From contig NC_084470.1 of NCBI RefSeq assembly GCF_027409185.1, positions 36,383,001 through 36,447,000 of the forward strand: a stretch of DNA of 64,000 bases, given 5' to 3'. Below, in pieces: positions 49,660-62,669 of this stretch. Made by a program: the position numbers and the translations under genes. Source of the stretch: Cynocephalus volans. Its lineage: Eukaryota > Chordata > Mammalia > Dermoptera > Cynocephalidae. The notes under the pieces were generated by a model that was given only the letters and a program-made list of their open reading frames with translations, was not told the origin of the DNA and searched no databases. The first letter of the stretch is position 1. Every line of letters starts with the position of its first letter.

Positions 49660-51390
49660 CTGCTTAAAAGGTGTTATTTGTCAAAACTAGTCTGCAGATT
49701 GTTTAATGAATGCTTTGTCAAATTATGAAAGTTAAAGTGCAATAATGTTTGAAGACTATAAGTGATGGTGTATCTTGTTTCTAATAAGAAACTTTTGTCT
49801 TTGCTTTATCTTATTGGGGAGTTATATGTCAGTGTTTAAAATATGCTATGTGGTATAATAGGTGTAAAATAAATTCTTTAAAGAGGAGTGCTGAAACTAG
49901 CCCTGTAGATTTGTTCGGTGCATGTGATAAAACCTTCAGCTTTATTGGAGTGATGTAGTGTTCTTCTGGTTTACTTTTCAAGTAGATGGTGTTTAGGAGT
50001 TTGGCAAGTACAAACTTTTAAAGTTGGATTTAGCTTGGAAATTTGTAGGGTGAAGATATCCTAGCCTTATGTTGTGGTCGTAGGTAGGAAAGTGGACCCC
50101 ACAGTTTTAGATTTAACCCAGTGTTCTTTTGTGCAACTGAAAGGAAAAGTTTCTAAAATGCTACCATTTTCAGGATTGAATAAACCTGTTGCAAGAGGCT
50201 TCTCATAAATGAAACATCTGGATTAACCTAAACAAGTCTCAGTCTCCACAGTACCATTTAAGTTCACACAAAAAGTAAAAGCTCCTAGTTCAATATCATG
50301 ACTCCATGGAATCTAGAATCCCGAATTAAATGCATAGTAGTCAGTAGTGGTATTTACACTGATATATGTTGAAGCTAATGGAAATTAAGCATTAGATAAG
50401 TAGGAATTATTTACCTTAAGGTTTGTAAGCTAGTAATCAGTGCCAGTAGCCGTTAATAAGTAACTTTCAAGTGTGTGAGGTTAAAAGTCAGCTTTAAACA
50501 AGATTCTTGAATACTTATCTGTAATACTAATTTGTGACCTTTATGAATCCTCTAACCACATTAGGGGAGAAACTGTGGTTGGGTAAACATTGCTCAGTCC
50601 AGTCATTCTTACAAATCATCTTGGGCCAGCCCACTTTATCCACTCCCATAAGGCTACTAAGAAGTCATAGTTGGTGTCAACACAAGTTCATGGTTTCCAG
50701 TCTAACCTTTATGTGTTGTCTGGTTATTTTTCACATCCCTGATCAAACCATCAAAATCCTTACTATTCCACAATTTGGCCGTCAATTGTGTGCCCACCTT
50801 AACTTTAGGCATACCACCGCATTTTGTTGCAGTTATGTTTTCATCATGTCTTCAGGTAGACAAGGCTACTGTTTCCCAGGGTGAGTTTGAGTGTGAAGAA
50901 AATACAGAAGAGGAATTGCCCCAGTTCTTTCAAATTTTTTGGTTTCCCTGAACCAGTTTTTCTCCTATTTTCTCTGAGGGTTTCAAAAGGCTCTTGTTAG
51001 TTGATATCCAGAAAATATTTGTAGCGGGTTCATAAAACCTTGAGACCTAAATTCCTTTCTACTGAAAAAAAAAAAAAAATTTGTGTTGTTCAACTGAAGG
51101 AATAAATGTCTGTTAAACTAAAACAAGTCGACCTTTTGTATCTTTTGTCATCTTTTAGTGCTAATGTGCTTTAAGTTTAAAGCAAACCTGCAGAAAGGTA
51201 TCAAAATGTGATGGTAGAAGTAGTCAGAATTCAAGGGAAAATAAATGTGTAGTACTTTGTCTTTAGAGTTCTCTCGGTTCTTTAGTCATTGCATGAATTA
51301 GGAAAACTTTTTTCCACCTTTTTATCTGGAACTATTGATGCTAATTTGGGAAGGAGAAGGTCCAGGCCAAAGTTCTGCATTACTTATCTG
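49660..51390 (+). other. RPL15 downstream region
   Basis: No repeat family recognised. Several AATAAA hexamers (49868, and again near 50180, 51100 and 51240) fit extended RPL15 3' UTR forms, which exist in human, but no open frame or exon border is convincing. Confidence 0.4.
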
Positions 51391-51399
51391 CAAGAAAGG

Positions 51400-51700
51400 C
51401 TTGCTCCTGTCCTTGCTCCCGTACAGTTTTATCTCCACACAGCAGCAAGAGGGATCCTGTTAAATTGATCATGGCACTCCTGTGCTGGAAACCAAAGTCT
51501 TTATAATAGCTTCTGTGATCTTCTCAATTTTATCATGTGACCTTATGTCCTTACTGTTGTCCTCACTCGTTCTCATCCCAGCCTCTTTGCTGTTCCTCAG
51601 CCACACCAGTCTCATTAATGTCCTCATGATGAGAAAATTTTCCCCAGGTATTAAATGTCACTTTATTTAGATATTCCCTAACCACCCCACAAGCTGTTCC
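51400..51700 (+). repeat. L2 LINE fragment
   Basis: 'cagcagcaagagggatcctgttaaattgatcatggcactcctgtgctggaaacc ... tcgttctcatcccagcctctttgctgttcctcagccacacc' resembles L2. Confidence 0.55.
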
Positions 51701-51769
51701 CATTTGTTTTAATATTTCTATATCAGCATGTAATTCAAACAGCAAAATCGATTATTTAAATCTCTTTAG

Positions 51770-51912
51770 AAATACAGCAATTGGTTTCTCAACAACCTCT
51801 CAAGGTATAGGTACTAATATTAATCCTTTTTTGCCAGTGAGGAAACAGACACAAAGATAAAGCAACTTGCTCAAGGTCACACAGTGGCAGTCTGAATTCA
51901 AACCCTATAAGC
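51770..51912 (-). repeat. MIR, antisense
   Basis: 'gccagtgaggaaacagacacaaagataaagcaacttgctcaaggtcacacagtggcagtctgaattcaaaccc' is the antisense MIR core. Confidence 0.75.
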
Positions 51913-51933
51913 TTAATTTTAAAATTGTGATTA

Positions 51934-52032
51934 GAGGGCTGGCTGGTTAACTCAGTTGGTTAGAGTGCAGTGTTGATAACACCAGGGTCAAGGGTTCAGA
52001 TCCCCATACCAGCCAGCCACCAAAAAAAAAAG
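51934..52032 (+). mobile_element. tRNA-type SINE, monomer
   Basis: 'gggctggctggttaactcag' + 'ttggttagagtgcagtgttgataacacc', B box 'gggttcagatccccatacc', 'agccagccacc' and an A-run. Confidence 0.85.
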
Positions 52033-52084
52033 TTATGGCCATTCAAGATTTTGATCAGATAATACATTAACATGTTAAATACTC

Positions 52085-52261
52085 GGGCGGCTTGTGGCTC
52101 ACTCGGGAGAGCGTGGTGCTGATAACACCAAGGCCACGGGTTCGGATCCCATATAGGGATGGCCGGCGCTCACTGGCTGAGCGTGGTACTGACAACACCA
52201 AGCCAAGGGTTGAGATCCCCTTACCGGTCATCTTTAAAAAAACAAAATAAAAATAAATAAT
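52085..52261 (+). mobile_element. Dimeric tRNA-type SINE, well preserved
   Basis: Units 'gggcggcttgtggctcactc ... gggttcggatcccatatagg' and 'gatggccggcgctcactggc ... agggttgagatccccttacc', then 'ggtcatctttaaaa' and (aaat)n. Exact 13 bp target duplication atgttaaatactc at 52072-52084 and 52262-52274. Confidence 0.9.
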
Positions 52262-52329
52262 ATGTTAAATACTCAAAAGATAACAATAGGATCTCCAGTA
52301 GAAAGTCTCCCTGCCTCCTCATTCCCTTC

Positions 52330-53020
52330 TCTGGAGGCAATCAATGGGATTGGTTTCTTGGATTTTCAAAGGAGATACTTTTATGAATGTACAAACAATA
52401 TATATATGTATTTCTTTTTTACCCAAATGGTAGGATATTATATACACTGTTGATTTTTTTTTTCACTTTATATATTTCAGAGCTTATTCTCTATCAGTTC
52501 AGAAGAGTTTCTTCATTCTTTTTTACGGCTACACAGTATTCCATCATATGTATGTACCATAATTTGTTTGATGTGGTTCCTACCAATGGATATTTAAGAT
52601 TGTTTCCAATCTATTGCTATCACACAAAGAAAAATAGCATACATCTTAGTTTATCTGTAGAATAAATTCCTAGAAGTAGAATGGCAGAGTTAAAAATTAT
52701 ATGTATTTTAATTTTTTCTTTGTTTTTGTTTTCTTTGGTGATTTGCCCATACAGGGTTCTGAACCCTTGACTTTGGTGTTATTAGTACCATGCTGTAACC
52801 CAGCGAGCTTACCGGCCAGCCCTGTGTATTTTAATTTGATAGATATTGCCAAATTGTCTACCATAGAGGTTGCACCAATTTATACTCCCATCAGCAGTGT
52901 ATGAGAGGACTTGTTTACCCCGACCCTTGTCAAAACAAGTTATCAAATTTGTGGATCTCTACCAGTCTATTAAGGGAAAATGACACTGTTACCCATTTTT
53001 ATTTTGCACTTCTGAGTGGC
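52330..53020 (-). repeat. L1 3' region, antisense, split by a SINE
   Basis: 'ttttttacggctacacagtattccatcatatgtatgtaccat ... gatatttaagattgtttccaat' and, after the SINE, 'gccaaattgtctaccatagaggttgcaccaatttatactcccatcagcagtgtatgag'. This is the antisense of the L1 3' end. Confidence 0.7.
52715..52824 (-). mobile_element. tRNA-type SINE inside L1
   Basis: Antisense unit ending 'gagcttaccggccagccctg'. Target duplication tgtattttaattt at 52702-52714 and 52825-52837. Confidence 0.85.
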
Positions 53021-53320
53021 AGAGGCAAAGCTATGTGCATACCATAGCTTTTTTTCCCCTGGACACCCAACTGAACTATGTTTTCCTGGCCCTACAACTT
53101 TGGAGGCCAGTGATCCATATGGCATAGCTACAAAATGGAAGAAAGCTGTTCAATGCCCATTACACTGCATGAGTGAGAAATAAGATTTTATCATGTTCAA
53201 CTTTGTTAGTTGTGTTTTGTTCTTATGGCAGCATAACCTAGCTTGATCCTGACTAATTCAGTAAGTAAAGTTGAGTGCCATTAATACACTTAAGAGTCTT
53301 TGATCATGCTGGCAAGCTGC

Positions 53321-53347
53321 AATAATAATAATAATAATAATAATAAT
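53321..53347 (+). repeat. (AAT)n microsatellite
   Basis: Nine AAT repeats in a row. Confidence 0.95.
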
Positions 53348-53649
53348 GTCATTTATGTTTACATCACAGTGACCTTTCATTATTACTCTTTGTCCATTTT
53401 TCTTTGAGAGAATCCCCCTCCCTTAAGTACCATGCTGCATTAATGAATTGGAGGGTAACTGCTAGCTCATTTCTGCTATGCTTCATCATTTTTCTGCTCA
53501 TAAGCTTCTTAAAGATGACTTCATGTAAATTCTTCAAATTTCAACTGTTCATTTTGTCCGTACAATTCTAAGCTCTGATTCCATCTCTGAATTTTGAAAT
53601 TCCTAGATCAAATTAGTAGCTATATTGTATGACTCAGGCAGACTAGACT

Positions 53650-53945
53650 AGACTACAGTAACAACTCACAAAATTCAGTGGCTTAAAATAATAAAGGCTT
53701 ATTTCTTGTTTATACTATATGTTCATTGAGAGTTGGTCATGTTCCTCACTCCAGAAACCAGGCTGTTGGAGTAGCCACTGTGCAGCATTGCCAGGTGCCC
53801 ATGACAGAGGGCAAAGAAAGCATTGTGCAGCACACCCTGACTTTTAGAGCTTCTGCAGAGAGGTTATCCAAAGCATGTCCCATGACTATACCTGAGTTCA
53901 AAGGGTGGAGAAGTGAAATCTTACCAAATGCCCGGAAGAAGTGAC
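53650..53945 (-). mobile_element. Possible MLT1-type LTR fragment, reversed
   Basis: 'tacagtaacaactcacaaaattcagtggcttaaaataataaaggcttatttcttg' and later 'agcatgtcccatgactata ... aatgcccggaagaa' resemble antisense MLT1-like LTRs. Diverged. Confidence 0.4.
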
Positions 53946-54135
53946 AGAACCGACTGTTTATGAACTGCTCTAATGGTTACCACATACTCTAATCCATTTG
54001 ATTTTGTTTTTGTGTTTGAACACACTTGGGGAGGGAGCAGGAACCAATGCAGTCCACCATGGTAGAGATGAGTATTTTATCACCAATAATGCTTAGAATT
54101 GCCAACATATGATATGATGATAATAAGAACAAATA

Positions 54136-54213
54136 CGAGGGTACTTCAAAAAGTTCATGGAAAGATTCATTCTTTCAATTCTCTTTTTCCACTAACTTTT
54201 TGAAGTACCCTTG
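54136..54213. mobile_element. Palindromic mariner-type MITE, copy 3
   Basis: 78 bp; arms cgagggtacttcaaaaagtt and, inverted, caagggtacttcaaaaagtt; TA on both sides. The centre differs from copies 1 and 2. Confidence 0.85.
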
Positions 54214-54399
54214 TATACTTTTAGTAAGTTTTTGTTTTTTTTTTTAAATTCTCTACAGACAATGCAACCCCTTATTGAGTTGACTTATTTGGCAAAATAC
54301 GGTTATCTGCACACAACTCTGCAACCAATTCATCCGGAACTTTGTTTTGTTACATGACTTCTTTCCTGTAAACCACATAAATTTTCACTAAAAAATACT

Positions 54400-54593
54400 T
54401 TAGATTTGTGCTGTTCAATGCAATAGCCACTAGCCAACTGTGACTATTTAGACTTAAATTAAGTAGGATTGAAAAGTCAGTTCTTCAGTCACACTAGCTA
54501 CATTTCAAGTACTCAGTTGCCACATTGGCTACCATTATTGGACAGCACAGAAAACGTGTCAACCACCACAGAAAGTTTTATTGTACACTGCTG
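54400..54593. mobile_element. hAT-Charlie-type MITE
   Basis: 'gtgctgttcaatgcaatagccactagcc ... gactatttagacttaaattaa ... cactagctacatttcaagtactcagttgcc ... attggacagcacag ... cagaaagttttattgtacactgctg' is the usual order of a widespread Charlie-type MITE with inverted 'ctgtccaat' motifs. Confidence 0.65.
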
Positions 54594-54599
54594 ATTTAA

Positions 54600-56715
54600 A
54601 CCCTTGAAATTCTTTTCTCCTTTGCTGTGGCATTTCCAAGTAAATAAAGATGAGGCATCTGAAATCTGGTTTTACCATAAGAAATGTTTGATGTGTAGAT
54701 TTCGTATCAGAATAGTATTTATTGCTACAGGTTATTTATTTTCGGTGTATAATTACTATTTCCTTTGTCAAGTTGATACTGGGTTTTTAGAAGTTTTTGA
54801 CAAGAATTTTATCCCAACAGTGTAAACTATAAAAGGAGGAACTGCTACAATACCGTTTCAAAGAATGAAAGTTTTGGTCTAAAAAGAACTTTAGTTTTTC
54901 ATTGGCTTCAATTTGGCCTACATCTTTTGCCAAACTCTTGGATCCTTGAAAACAGTTTTATAAATATTCATGATTCAGAGAAGAAACAATCCTTTGGGTT
55001 TGTCCTGGCAGAGTCAAGCTGGCCCGACACACCAGTAGTGAGGTGACATGTAGCCACAAGCAACCCTTTGGCCAGCAGCTGCCCCTTAGAGAATGACCCA
55101 AAGTGGCAGTTTTCACCCAGCAACCCTCTCTCCACAGCCCAATCATCACTCTCCCAGTTCAGCCTTAAGAAGGTAGGCTAGACATTTAGCTTGTTCATAG
55201 ATTTCTAACTATTCTTATTGATGCTGCAGTGAACACCATCACTATACATATAGTTTTCAACTTATTTTTATATAGGAAAAATAAACTGAAAATTGAGGTT
55301 CTTAGTAGTAAACACTGCTCAAATTTCCTTAAAGAAATCTGCTCTAAAGGTGTTTTAGTTGACCTGTGCCTTTAAACTTAATAGTCAAAGCTTTCAAACT
55401 TAATGAAGTAGCTGGAATACACATTTTGCAGCTCACTCTCAAATCCTGGCAAAGGGCAACTCACTCCTCCAATGTTGATCATTTAATTTAATTGGTATAC
55501 TATGAACATCTGAACTCATTTGCATCCCATTCTCATTGTTATTTAGAGAGAGGTTCATTTTTAGAGAGAGTTTCATTATTTCCCAGTCCTCGTTAGCTTA
55601 GAAATAATAATTGATGGATAATGTAATTATCAGTCATTTAATCACTAAGCTTCTTTCCATGAGGATGTAAATATACTATTTGGGTTCCAGAGATTGATTA
55701 TTAACTAAGCTAGGAAGTTTCACTTAGAAAGGAAAATTTTTTAAATGATTATCCACATTAAAGAATTCTGTCCACTGGCCTCCAGTTGGATCCTGTGTGT
55801 AGCAACTGTTGCAATCCATTGCTGTAAACACATCCAGCATTAATATTGTGATTGGAATGAAAACATTTTCAAGCTCAACACCCTCCCAATTTAGTAGTTC
55901 TCTACTTTGTTAATTCTTAGTTTTTGTATTATATAGTTTGGTATAATGACTGCTTAGATAGATTTTCTCCTCTAAGTCTTCACTCTACTTTTGGTCTTCC
56001 CTCTTCTTATAGTCGTCAGTGAGAAGAGAATTGGAGGCCCCCCAGAAAGTAAGACCAATAACAAAACCTAGGGAAAGACCAAGAAGAGCAACCTCAGAGA
56101 TAGAAACCACCATCGAAGATGTTAGCTGCCAATTGAAAAGTTTTCCTAATGTAACCCATCCTACAATGTAATGGAAGGAATTAGTATGTCACAATATCAT
56201 TGATTGCTTTTATGTGATTTAAAAAATATTTCTGAAGTTTTTTAAATACTCTGATCAACAGCATTACTATTGTTCCAAAGTGATATTTTTCCTCTAATTA
56301 CACTTCATGAATGTCACCAGGTGTTAGAAGAGCTATTGCCTTTTTTAATAAAGTAAAACTTTCACCTCAAGGTCTATTGAGGTGGGACGGTCTCGAAGTA
56401 GGATTGGGCGGCTGGACTAGTCAAGACTTCCCTGACCTTCTAGGGCTATTAGTGGTCACCACTGCCACCATTATCACCTTTCCTTAATACTCTGTAGCAT
56501 AGCTGAGACCAGGAGAAATCATCTGAAGAGAAATGGTCAAATCCTAGTAGAATCTAGAGAGTAACCAGAAAGAAAGAATTAGACATACATCTAACTAGAT
56601 AATCTGGTTTTACAAGATAAGAAATATTCTGGGACTCACTCTGCTGCCTCAGGCAAGCTTCTTACTCTCTCATGCGTGTTTCCTGTCTGAAACATGGGAG
56701 ATAATGCTGTGCATT
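54600..56715 (+). other. Intergenic stretch without recognised content
   Basis: AT-rich, no repeat family or gene I can support. Confidence 0.4.
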
Positions 56716-56860
56716 AGCTAAGCAGTAGTTAAAGGCAAGGATTCTGAAGTCAGATTGCCTGAGTGCAGGAATCATCTTGGGCAAGTGGCTTCAAGTCTCT
56801 AAGTCTAAATTCCCTCATTTGTAAAATGGGTAAAATAATGAACCAAGTGTTTGTCAGTAT
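56716..56860 (+). repeat. MIR SINE
   Basis: 'gttaaaggcaaggattctgaagtcagattgcctgagtgcag ... cttgggcaagtggcttcaagtctctaag ... ccctcatttgtaaaatgggtaaaata' matches MIR over most of its length. Confidence 0.75.
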
Positions 56861-56999
56861 TTTACCAGTCCTACCTGGGGAAAAAAAATATTCTGAGAAC
56901 CTGGATGTCTGGGTCAGACTTTTTAGAGAAAAATATTTCTCTAGTGAAACAAAGAGGTCTGTTAGGTGGTAATAGCTTGAAAAAAAATTTCTTCTAAGA

Positions 57000-57099
57000 G
57001 GGCTGGCCAGTTAGCTCACTTGGGAAAGCATGGTACTGATAATATCAAGGTCAAGTGTTTGGATCCCAGTATTCCCAGCCACAAAAAAGAAAAAAAAAA
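57000..57099 (+). mobile_element. tRNA-type SINE, monomer
   Basis: 'gggctggccagttagctcac', 'gtgtttggatcccagtattc', A-rich tail. Diverged. Confidence 0.8.
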
Positions 57100-57475
57100 T
57101 TCTTGATCCAATTTCCTTCCCTCTAATTCTAGGATTCTCCAAGTAACCACTTAATCAATAATTTGATCTTCCAACTGGACCAGGAATAGCTCCATTTTTT
57201 TGCAGACCATAGGTCTAGACGGTCAGTTTATGTATCACTGATATAAAATGCTCTCATCAGAACACCATTAATGCTCATTAACCCCCAGTCCCTAATAATT
57301 CACTAGTGAACTGATAACATTAAGTTTCTAAATATGTAAGATGTATTTAATTCCAATGTGTGCTATATTTGACTTACACAGAAAAATAAATTTTGTTGCA
57401 TACTGAACATGATCTAGAAAAAATGTTTATACTAATATTTTTCCTAGAAAAGTTGTAATTTGAGATAATGCCATA

Positions 57476-58159
57476 CAGTAGTCCCCCCGCCCCTCATTCC
57501 CGGTTTTGCTTTCTGTGGTTCCAGTTACCCACATTCAACGGTGGTCCAAAAATATGAAATGGAAAATTCCAGAAATAAACAATTCATAAGTTTTAAATTG
57601 TGTGCCATTCTGAGTAGCATGATGAACTCTCATTCCATCCTGTTCCATCCAGCCCAGGACATGAATCATCTCCCTTTATCCCTCCCTTTATCCAGCATCT
57701 CCACACTGTACACACTGCCCGTCCGCTAGTTACTTAGTAGTCTTCTTATTTTCAGATCAATTGTCACAGTATCGCAGTGCTTCCAGTCAGGGAACACTAT
57801 TTTACTTGATAATGGCCCCAAAGCGCACAACTAGTACAATGGTAATTCAGAATATGCCAAAGAGAAGCTGCAAAGAGAAAAAAAAAAAAGTATGCTGAGG
57901 TTGTTAAGATCTACAGTAAAGATTTATCTGTGATATTGTGAAGAAGGAAAAAGAAATTCTTGCTAGTTTTGCTGTTGCACCTCAAGCTACAAAGTTATGG
58001 CCACAGTGCATGATAAATGCTTAGCTAAGATGGAAAAAACTTTAAATTTGTTGGTGGAAGACATGAACAGAAAGGTGTTCAGATCACTAGCAAATGACTT
58101 CTGTACTATTCCAGGTTTCAGGCCTCCACTGGGGGTCTCAGAGGATAAGAAGAGACTGC
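57476..58159 (+). mobile_element. Tigger (pogo/Tc1-mariner) DNA transposon, internally deleted, with transposase start remnant
   Basis: Starts TA|cagtagtccccccgcccctc, typical for Tigger3/4-like elements, and continues 'gcttctgtggttccagttacccac'-type sequence at 57507-57535. At 57812 an ATG opens MAPKRTTSTM..., the N-terminus of Tigger transposases, but it is soon broken by a poly-A run and stops. From about 57895 the sequence corresponds to the 3' part ('gtgaagaaggaaaaagaaattcttgctagttttgctgttgcacctcaa'). The right end is decayed (gataagaagagactgca). An old non-autonomous copy. Confidence 0.75.
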
Positions 58160-58275
58160 AACGATTTTCTAATAATCAACTAAATATTGCAATTTCCAGA
58201 CCAAGGATGTTCCAAAATTTTTTCTCACATATCTTAAAATAAATAAGTGCTCTTGACAAGCTTGCCCTAAATCAG

Positions 58276-58384
58276 TTTTTTTGGGGGGGGCAGGGGAGGG
58301 GGAAGCTGGCCTATAAGGGGATCTGAAGCCATCACCTTGGTATTATAACACTGCATTCTAACCAACTGAGCTAATCAGTGAGCT
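58276..58384 (-). mobile_element. tRNA-type SINE, monomer
   Basis: Antisense unit 'aagctggcctataaggggat ... aaccaactgagctaatcagt'. Duplication ctaaatcag at 58267-58275 and 58385-58393. Confidence 0.8.
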
Positions 58385-58488
58385 CTAAATCAGCTTTAAT
58401 TGTGAATAAGCAGTAAACATATGTTTGACTTATTGGCTAATCATGTATGGAGAGTATTCCAAAGAATAGTAAGTTGCTTTCAATTTTG

Positions 58489-58588
58489 TTTTTCTTTTTC
58501 GGGGGCGAGTCTGGCAGGTACAGGGATCAGAACCATGACTTGTGTAATAAGGCTGTTCTCTAACCAACTGAGCTAACCGGCCAGCCCT
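58489..58588 (-). mobile_element. tRNA-type SINE, monomer
   Basis: Antisense unit: T-rich tail, 'gagtctggcaggtacaggga', 'ctgagctaaccggccagccc'. Confidence 0.8.
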
Positions 58589-59230
58589 CAAGTTTTTACA
58601 ACATTATTTAAGAGAATATTTAAAATGAAAATGAAAATTAACTCTAAAAAACTATGTTTCGTATTACCTGTATTCCAAATTTTTGCTTGAGAAAAATAAA
58701 TAACCTGTAAAAATTATTCTATATTTAAATATGCTTACAAGGTGTAGGACTCAAACTTCTTAACCATAATACTAACACACAAGAGCTCTTTTTTCCTTAA
58801 TTTCAGGAAATTTGGAAAACATAGAAAAAATTACCTGAATTCCACCACTCAGAGAGAGAACTACATTGTCATTTTGGTTTATTTTCTCTCAGTCTCTTTC
58901 TTTTTTTTTTTAATTAGAAAAAATTATAGGACTTTTAGTTGGAATTGGTAATTGGTGGAATAGATAATGTGGACAAACTCTCCCTCTGAGGACAACTAGA
59001 AAGGCAGATCAAATTATATGTATTTATAATATACTTTATGTATCTACTTAAAGGCATTGGAGAGCAATAAGCAGTGAAGAATTACAGAACCCAGATCTGG
59101 AAAAATGTGGGGATTCAAGAGAGGGTACAGCATTCAGAGCTGCTTCACCCTGGAGGGTATTCGCTGATTCTAAAAGGGGCACCTGAGCATCTGAGAGACT
59201 GAGCAACACCCTGACAGCCTTGGTGGGGGT

Positions 59231-59649
59231 CGTGGATTGAATTGTGTCCCCCAGAGTCGATGTATTAGAAACGTAACCCCCCCGCCGCCGTGACAGTGTT
59301 AAGAGGGTGGGAAATCCTATCATGGTATTTGAAGAGGTGATTAGATTGTGAGGACCATGTCCTGGTAAATGGATTAATCCATTGATGGTTTAATAGTGGT
59401 CATGAGTGTGGTTATGATGGCTTTAAAAGGACAGCATATGAGTGTCTTTCTCTTTCTCTCTACTTCTGCCTTTTGCCATGTAATACCCTGCTTCGCTGTA
59501 GAGTTACCACCAAGAAAAGGCCCTCACCAGATGTGTTCCCTGGACTTTGGACTTCCCAGCCTCCCAAACTATAAGAAATAAATTCCATTTCTTTATACAT
59601 TACCCAGTTTCAGAAACTTTATTATAAGCAACAGAAATGGACTAATACA
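59231..59649 (+). mobile_element. MLT1-type MaLR solo LTR (MLT1A/B-like)
   Basis: 'gtggattgaattgtgtccccca', 'agaggtgattagattgtgagg', the signature 'ggattaatccattgatggttt', 'ggccctcaccagatgtgttccctggactttggacttcccagcctccc', 'aagaaataaa' and end 'ggactaataca'. Complete from end to end, sense strand. Confidence 0.82.
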
Positions 59650-60025
59650 GTGGGCTAAAGGGATAAAAATGTGAAGTTATAGGTGTTTGCCAAGCAGCAA
59701 AAAACCCTCTATATTTTGGGTCAGATTTCCTGCAATTTATTATACTCAAAGCAGCAAGAGTGATGTTTCTGTAACTAGTCAGATCATGGCACTTTTTTTT
59801 TAGGCTAAATAAAATTGCTGATGTATAGATTAAATATTACATTAATCTAGGCAGTCATTAGATGACACTGCCAAGGATCTTACACATAATCACATTTTTT
59901 AACCTGTTCTAATATCATATTTTCTTTTGTTTTAATTAGCATTATCCACCTACATATCACAATACCACGTTTGTTTTTTACTTTGCTGAAATGTTGCCTT
60001 TATTTTGTTTTTTTCTTTCACTAAT

Positions 60026-60200
60026 ATTTTTTTTAAATTTTATACTTACACATGTAAACATTTTTTGTGGCCCTTTACCGGTTTCTCCCTAACCCGCCAA
60101 CGGGGACAACACATCCAAATTCTATCAGTGTCTTTCTTTCTTTTTTCTTCAGCTCCCACTTATGAGTGAGGATGTGTGGTATTTCTCTTTCTGAGATGAT
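60026..60200 (-). repeat. 5'-truncated L1 3' end, antisense
   Basis: T-rich start, then 'tcagctcccacttatgagtgaggatgtgtggtatttctctttctga', the antisense of the L1 3' end. L2-like sequence (gatcatggcac / gatgatggcac) is seen on both sides, so it sits in an L2 copy (59780-60240). Confidence 0.6.
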
Positions 60201-60889
60201 GGCACTCTTTGGCTCAAAACCTTCCAGTTACTTTCAACCTCAGTGTAAAAGATAAAATAAGAAAAAAGAAATTAACAAAATAATAAAAAGCCTATAAGAC
60301 TCCTACACTAGCAATTTTCAACTCTACTTTTGGATTGGAAGGACCCAACATCCTTTTTAATAATAAGGATTTATAATGTTGTTTTTACTAATGTGAAATG
60401 AAATTTTTAGGTAACTGATCTACAAATATAATTTCAATATAATACCTAAGTGATGATATAAAGAAAAAATAAAAGTAATCTATAATAAAATAATATGTGT
60501 TTCAATATGTTAATTTCTGGATACAATTAAATTGGAGGATATAATGAAGTCATAAGATGGTGTTTGTAGCTGTGGGCAGAATCACTGTGAATACAGCCTG
60601 ATACAGCTGTGGTTGCTATCAATGATTCAAATACTATAAATAGTGTTTGCATCAGTGACCTGGTTTCTAAAATGGCTTAAAATCTCTTGGTAAAGTTCTA
60701 AACAAAACAAACCACTTTCCCTTCAATCACAAGGTAGTTATACTCCTAGAAAATACAGCATATATCAAAACTGTGCAACATGTACTTTGTGTTTATATGG
60801 GTGATGAAGTTAAGTTCTAGGCTCAGATAATAAATAGATTTTTTACCCCTCTGTGAATGTCTGGCAAGACACTTGAAAGTTGTGTTGAA

Positions 60890-61022
60890 TGTGGGACAAT
60901 TCTGCATTTAGTAGGACTGTTCCACCCATTTGGAGAATTTCCGGCATAAAATGCCAGTAGCACCCCTTTTCATCATTGTGACAATCAAAAACACCCTCAC
61001 CAATTTGCAAAATGTCCCTGAG
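60890..61022 (-). mobile_element. Possible MER20-like fragment
   Basis: 'ggcataaaatgccagtagcacccc' followed by 'caatttgcaaaatgtccctgag' resembles antisense MER20. It is cut by the SINE insertion. Confidence 0.4.
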
Positions 61023-61041
61023 ACAGAGTAGTCACTGTTTT

Positions 61042-61212
61042 GTTTTTTTTTTTTTTAAAAAGATGACCGGTAAGGGGATCTCAACCCCTGGCTTGGTGTT
61101 GTCAGCACCACGCTCAGCCAGTGAGCAAACCGGCTATCCCTATATAGGATCCGAACCCGTGGCCTTGGTGTCATCAGCACCGCACTCTACCGAGTGAGCC
61201 ACGGGCCGGCCT
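61042..61212 (-). mobile_element. Dimeric tRNA-type SINE, well preserved
   Basis: Antisense: 'aaagatgaccggtaagggga ... gagcaaaccggctatcccta', 'taggatccgaacccgtggcc ... gtgagccacgggccggcc'. Exact 11 bp duplication gtcactgtttt at 61031-61041 and 61213-61223. Confidence 0.9.
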
Positions 61213-61289
61213 GTCACTGTTTTTGAGAGTCACTCTTTGAGGGATCTGGGCACAGTTACTTCCCTGATGTCATTTCTTACTTCGTTTCT

Positions 61290-61660
61290 CCTTGCTTCCA
61301 CCTCTGTAGCCGTGCTGGAGGCGTCACTCTTCCTCAGATCTGATTAAGTTTGCTCCAGCTTTAGGCTCTTTGCAGTGGCTCTTCCGCCTGAAACTCTCTT
61401 CTCCCATATATAGACATGGCTCACTCCCTCTCCTTCAGGTCTTTGCTCAGACATCATCTTCTCAGTGAGACCTTTCCAGACCCTTTATTTGAAATTTCAA
61501 ATACCTCATCCTCAGCATTTCCCTGTCGCATTCCCTACTTTATTTGTCTCCATAGCATCATCACCGGACATTCTCTGTGTTTTATTTATCATTTATCTAG
61601 CTATCCCCAACACCCAGAGGATTTAAGATTAATGCAGTCGGGTGTCTTGGCTGTTTTGTC
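61290..61660 (+). repeat. L2 LINE fragment
   Basis: 'ggctctttgcagtggctcttccgcctgaaactctcttctccc ... caggtctttgctcagacatcatcttctcagtgagacctttcc' is L2 3' ORF2 sequence. Confidence 0.75.
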
Positions 61661-61807
61661 TACTGCTAGGAAAGGGAAAGGAAGAAGGGAGAGGGCAGGA
61701 GAGAGGAAGGAAAGAAGGTGGGGAAGAGGGGTGGGTTTCATGAACTGAGCCACCTTCAGCAGTAGCTGGAGGCCAGAGGAGAATCTAGTAGAGGAGAGAC
61801 AGTGGCC

Positions 61808-62661
<854 letters not shown>

Positions 62662-62669
62662 GGCAAATA

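Noticed and set aside
57812-58242. Possible transposase-derived gene in the Tigger element
   Set aside because: The MAPK... start is followed by a poly-A run, frame breaks and a large internal deletion. The 81-codon frame at 57997-58242 runs past the element's end.
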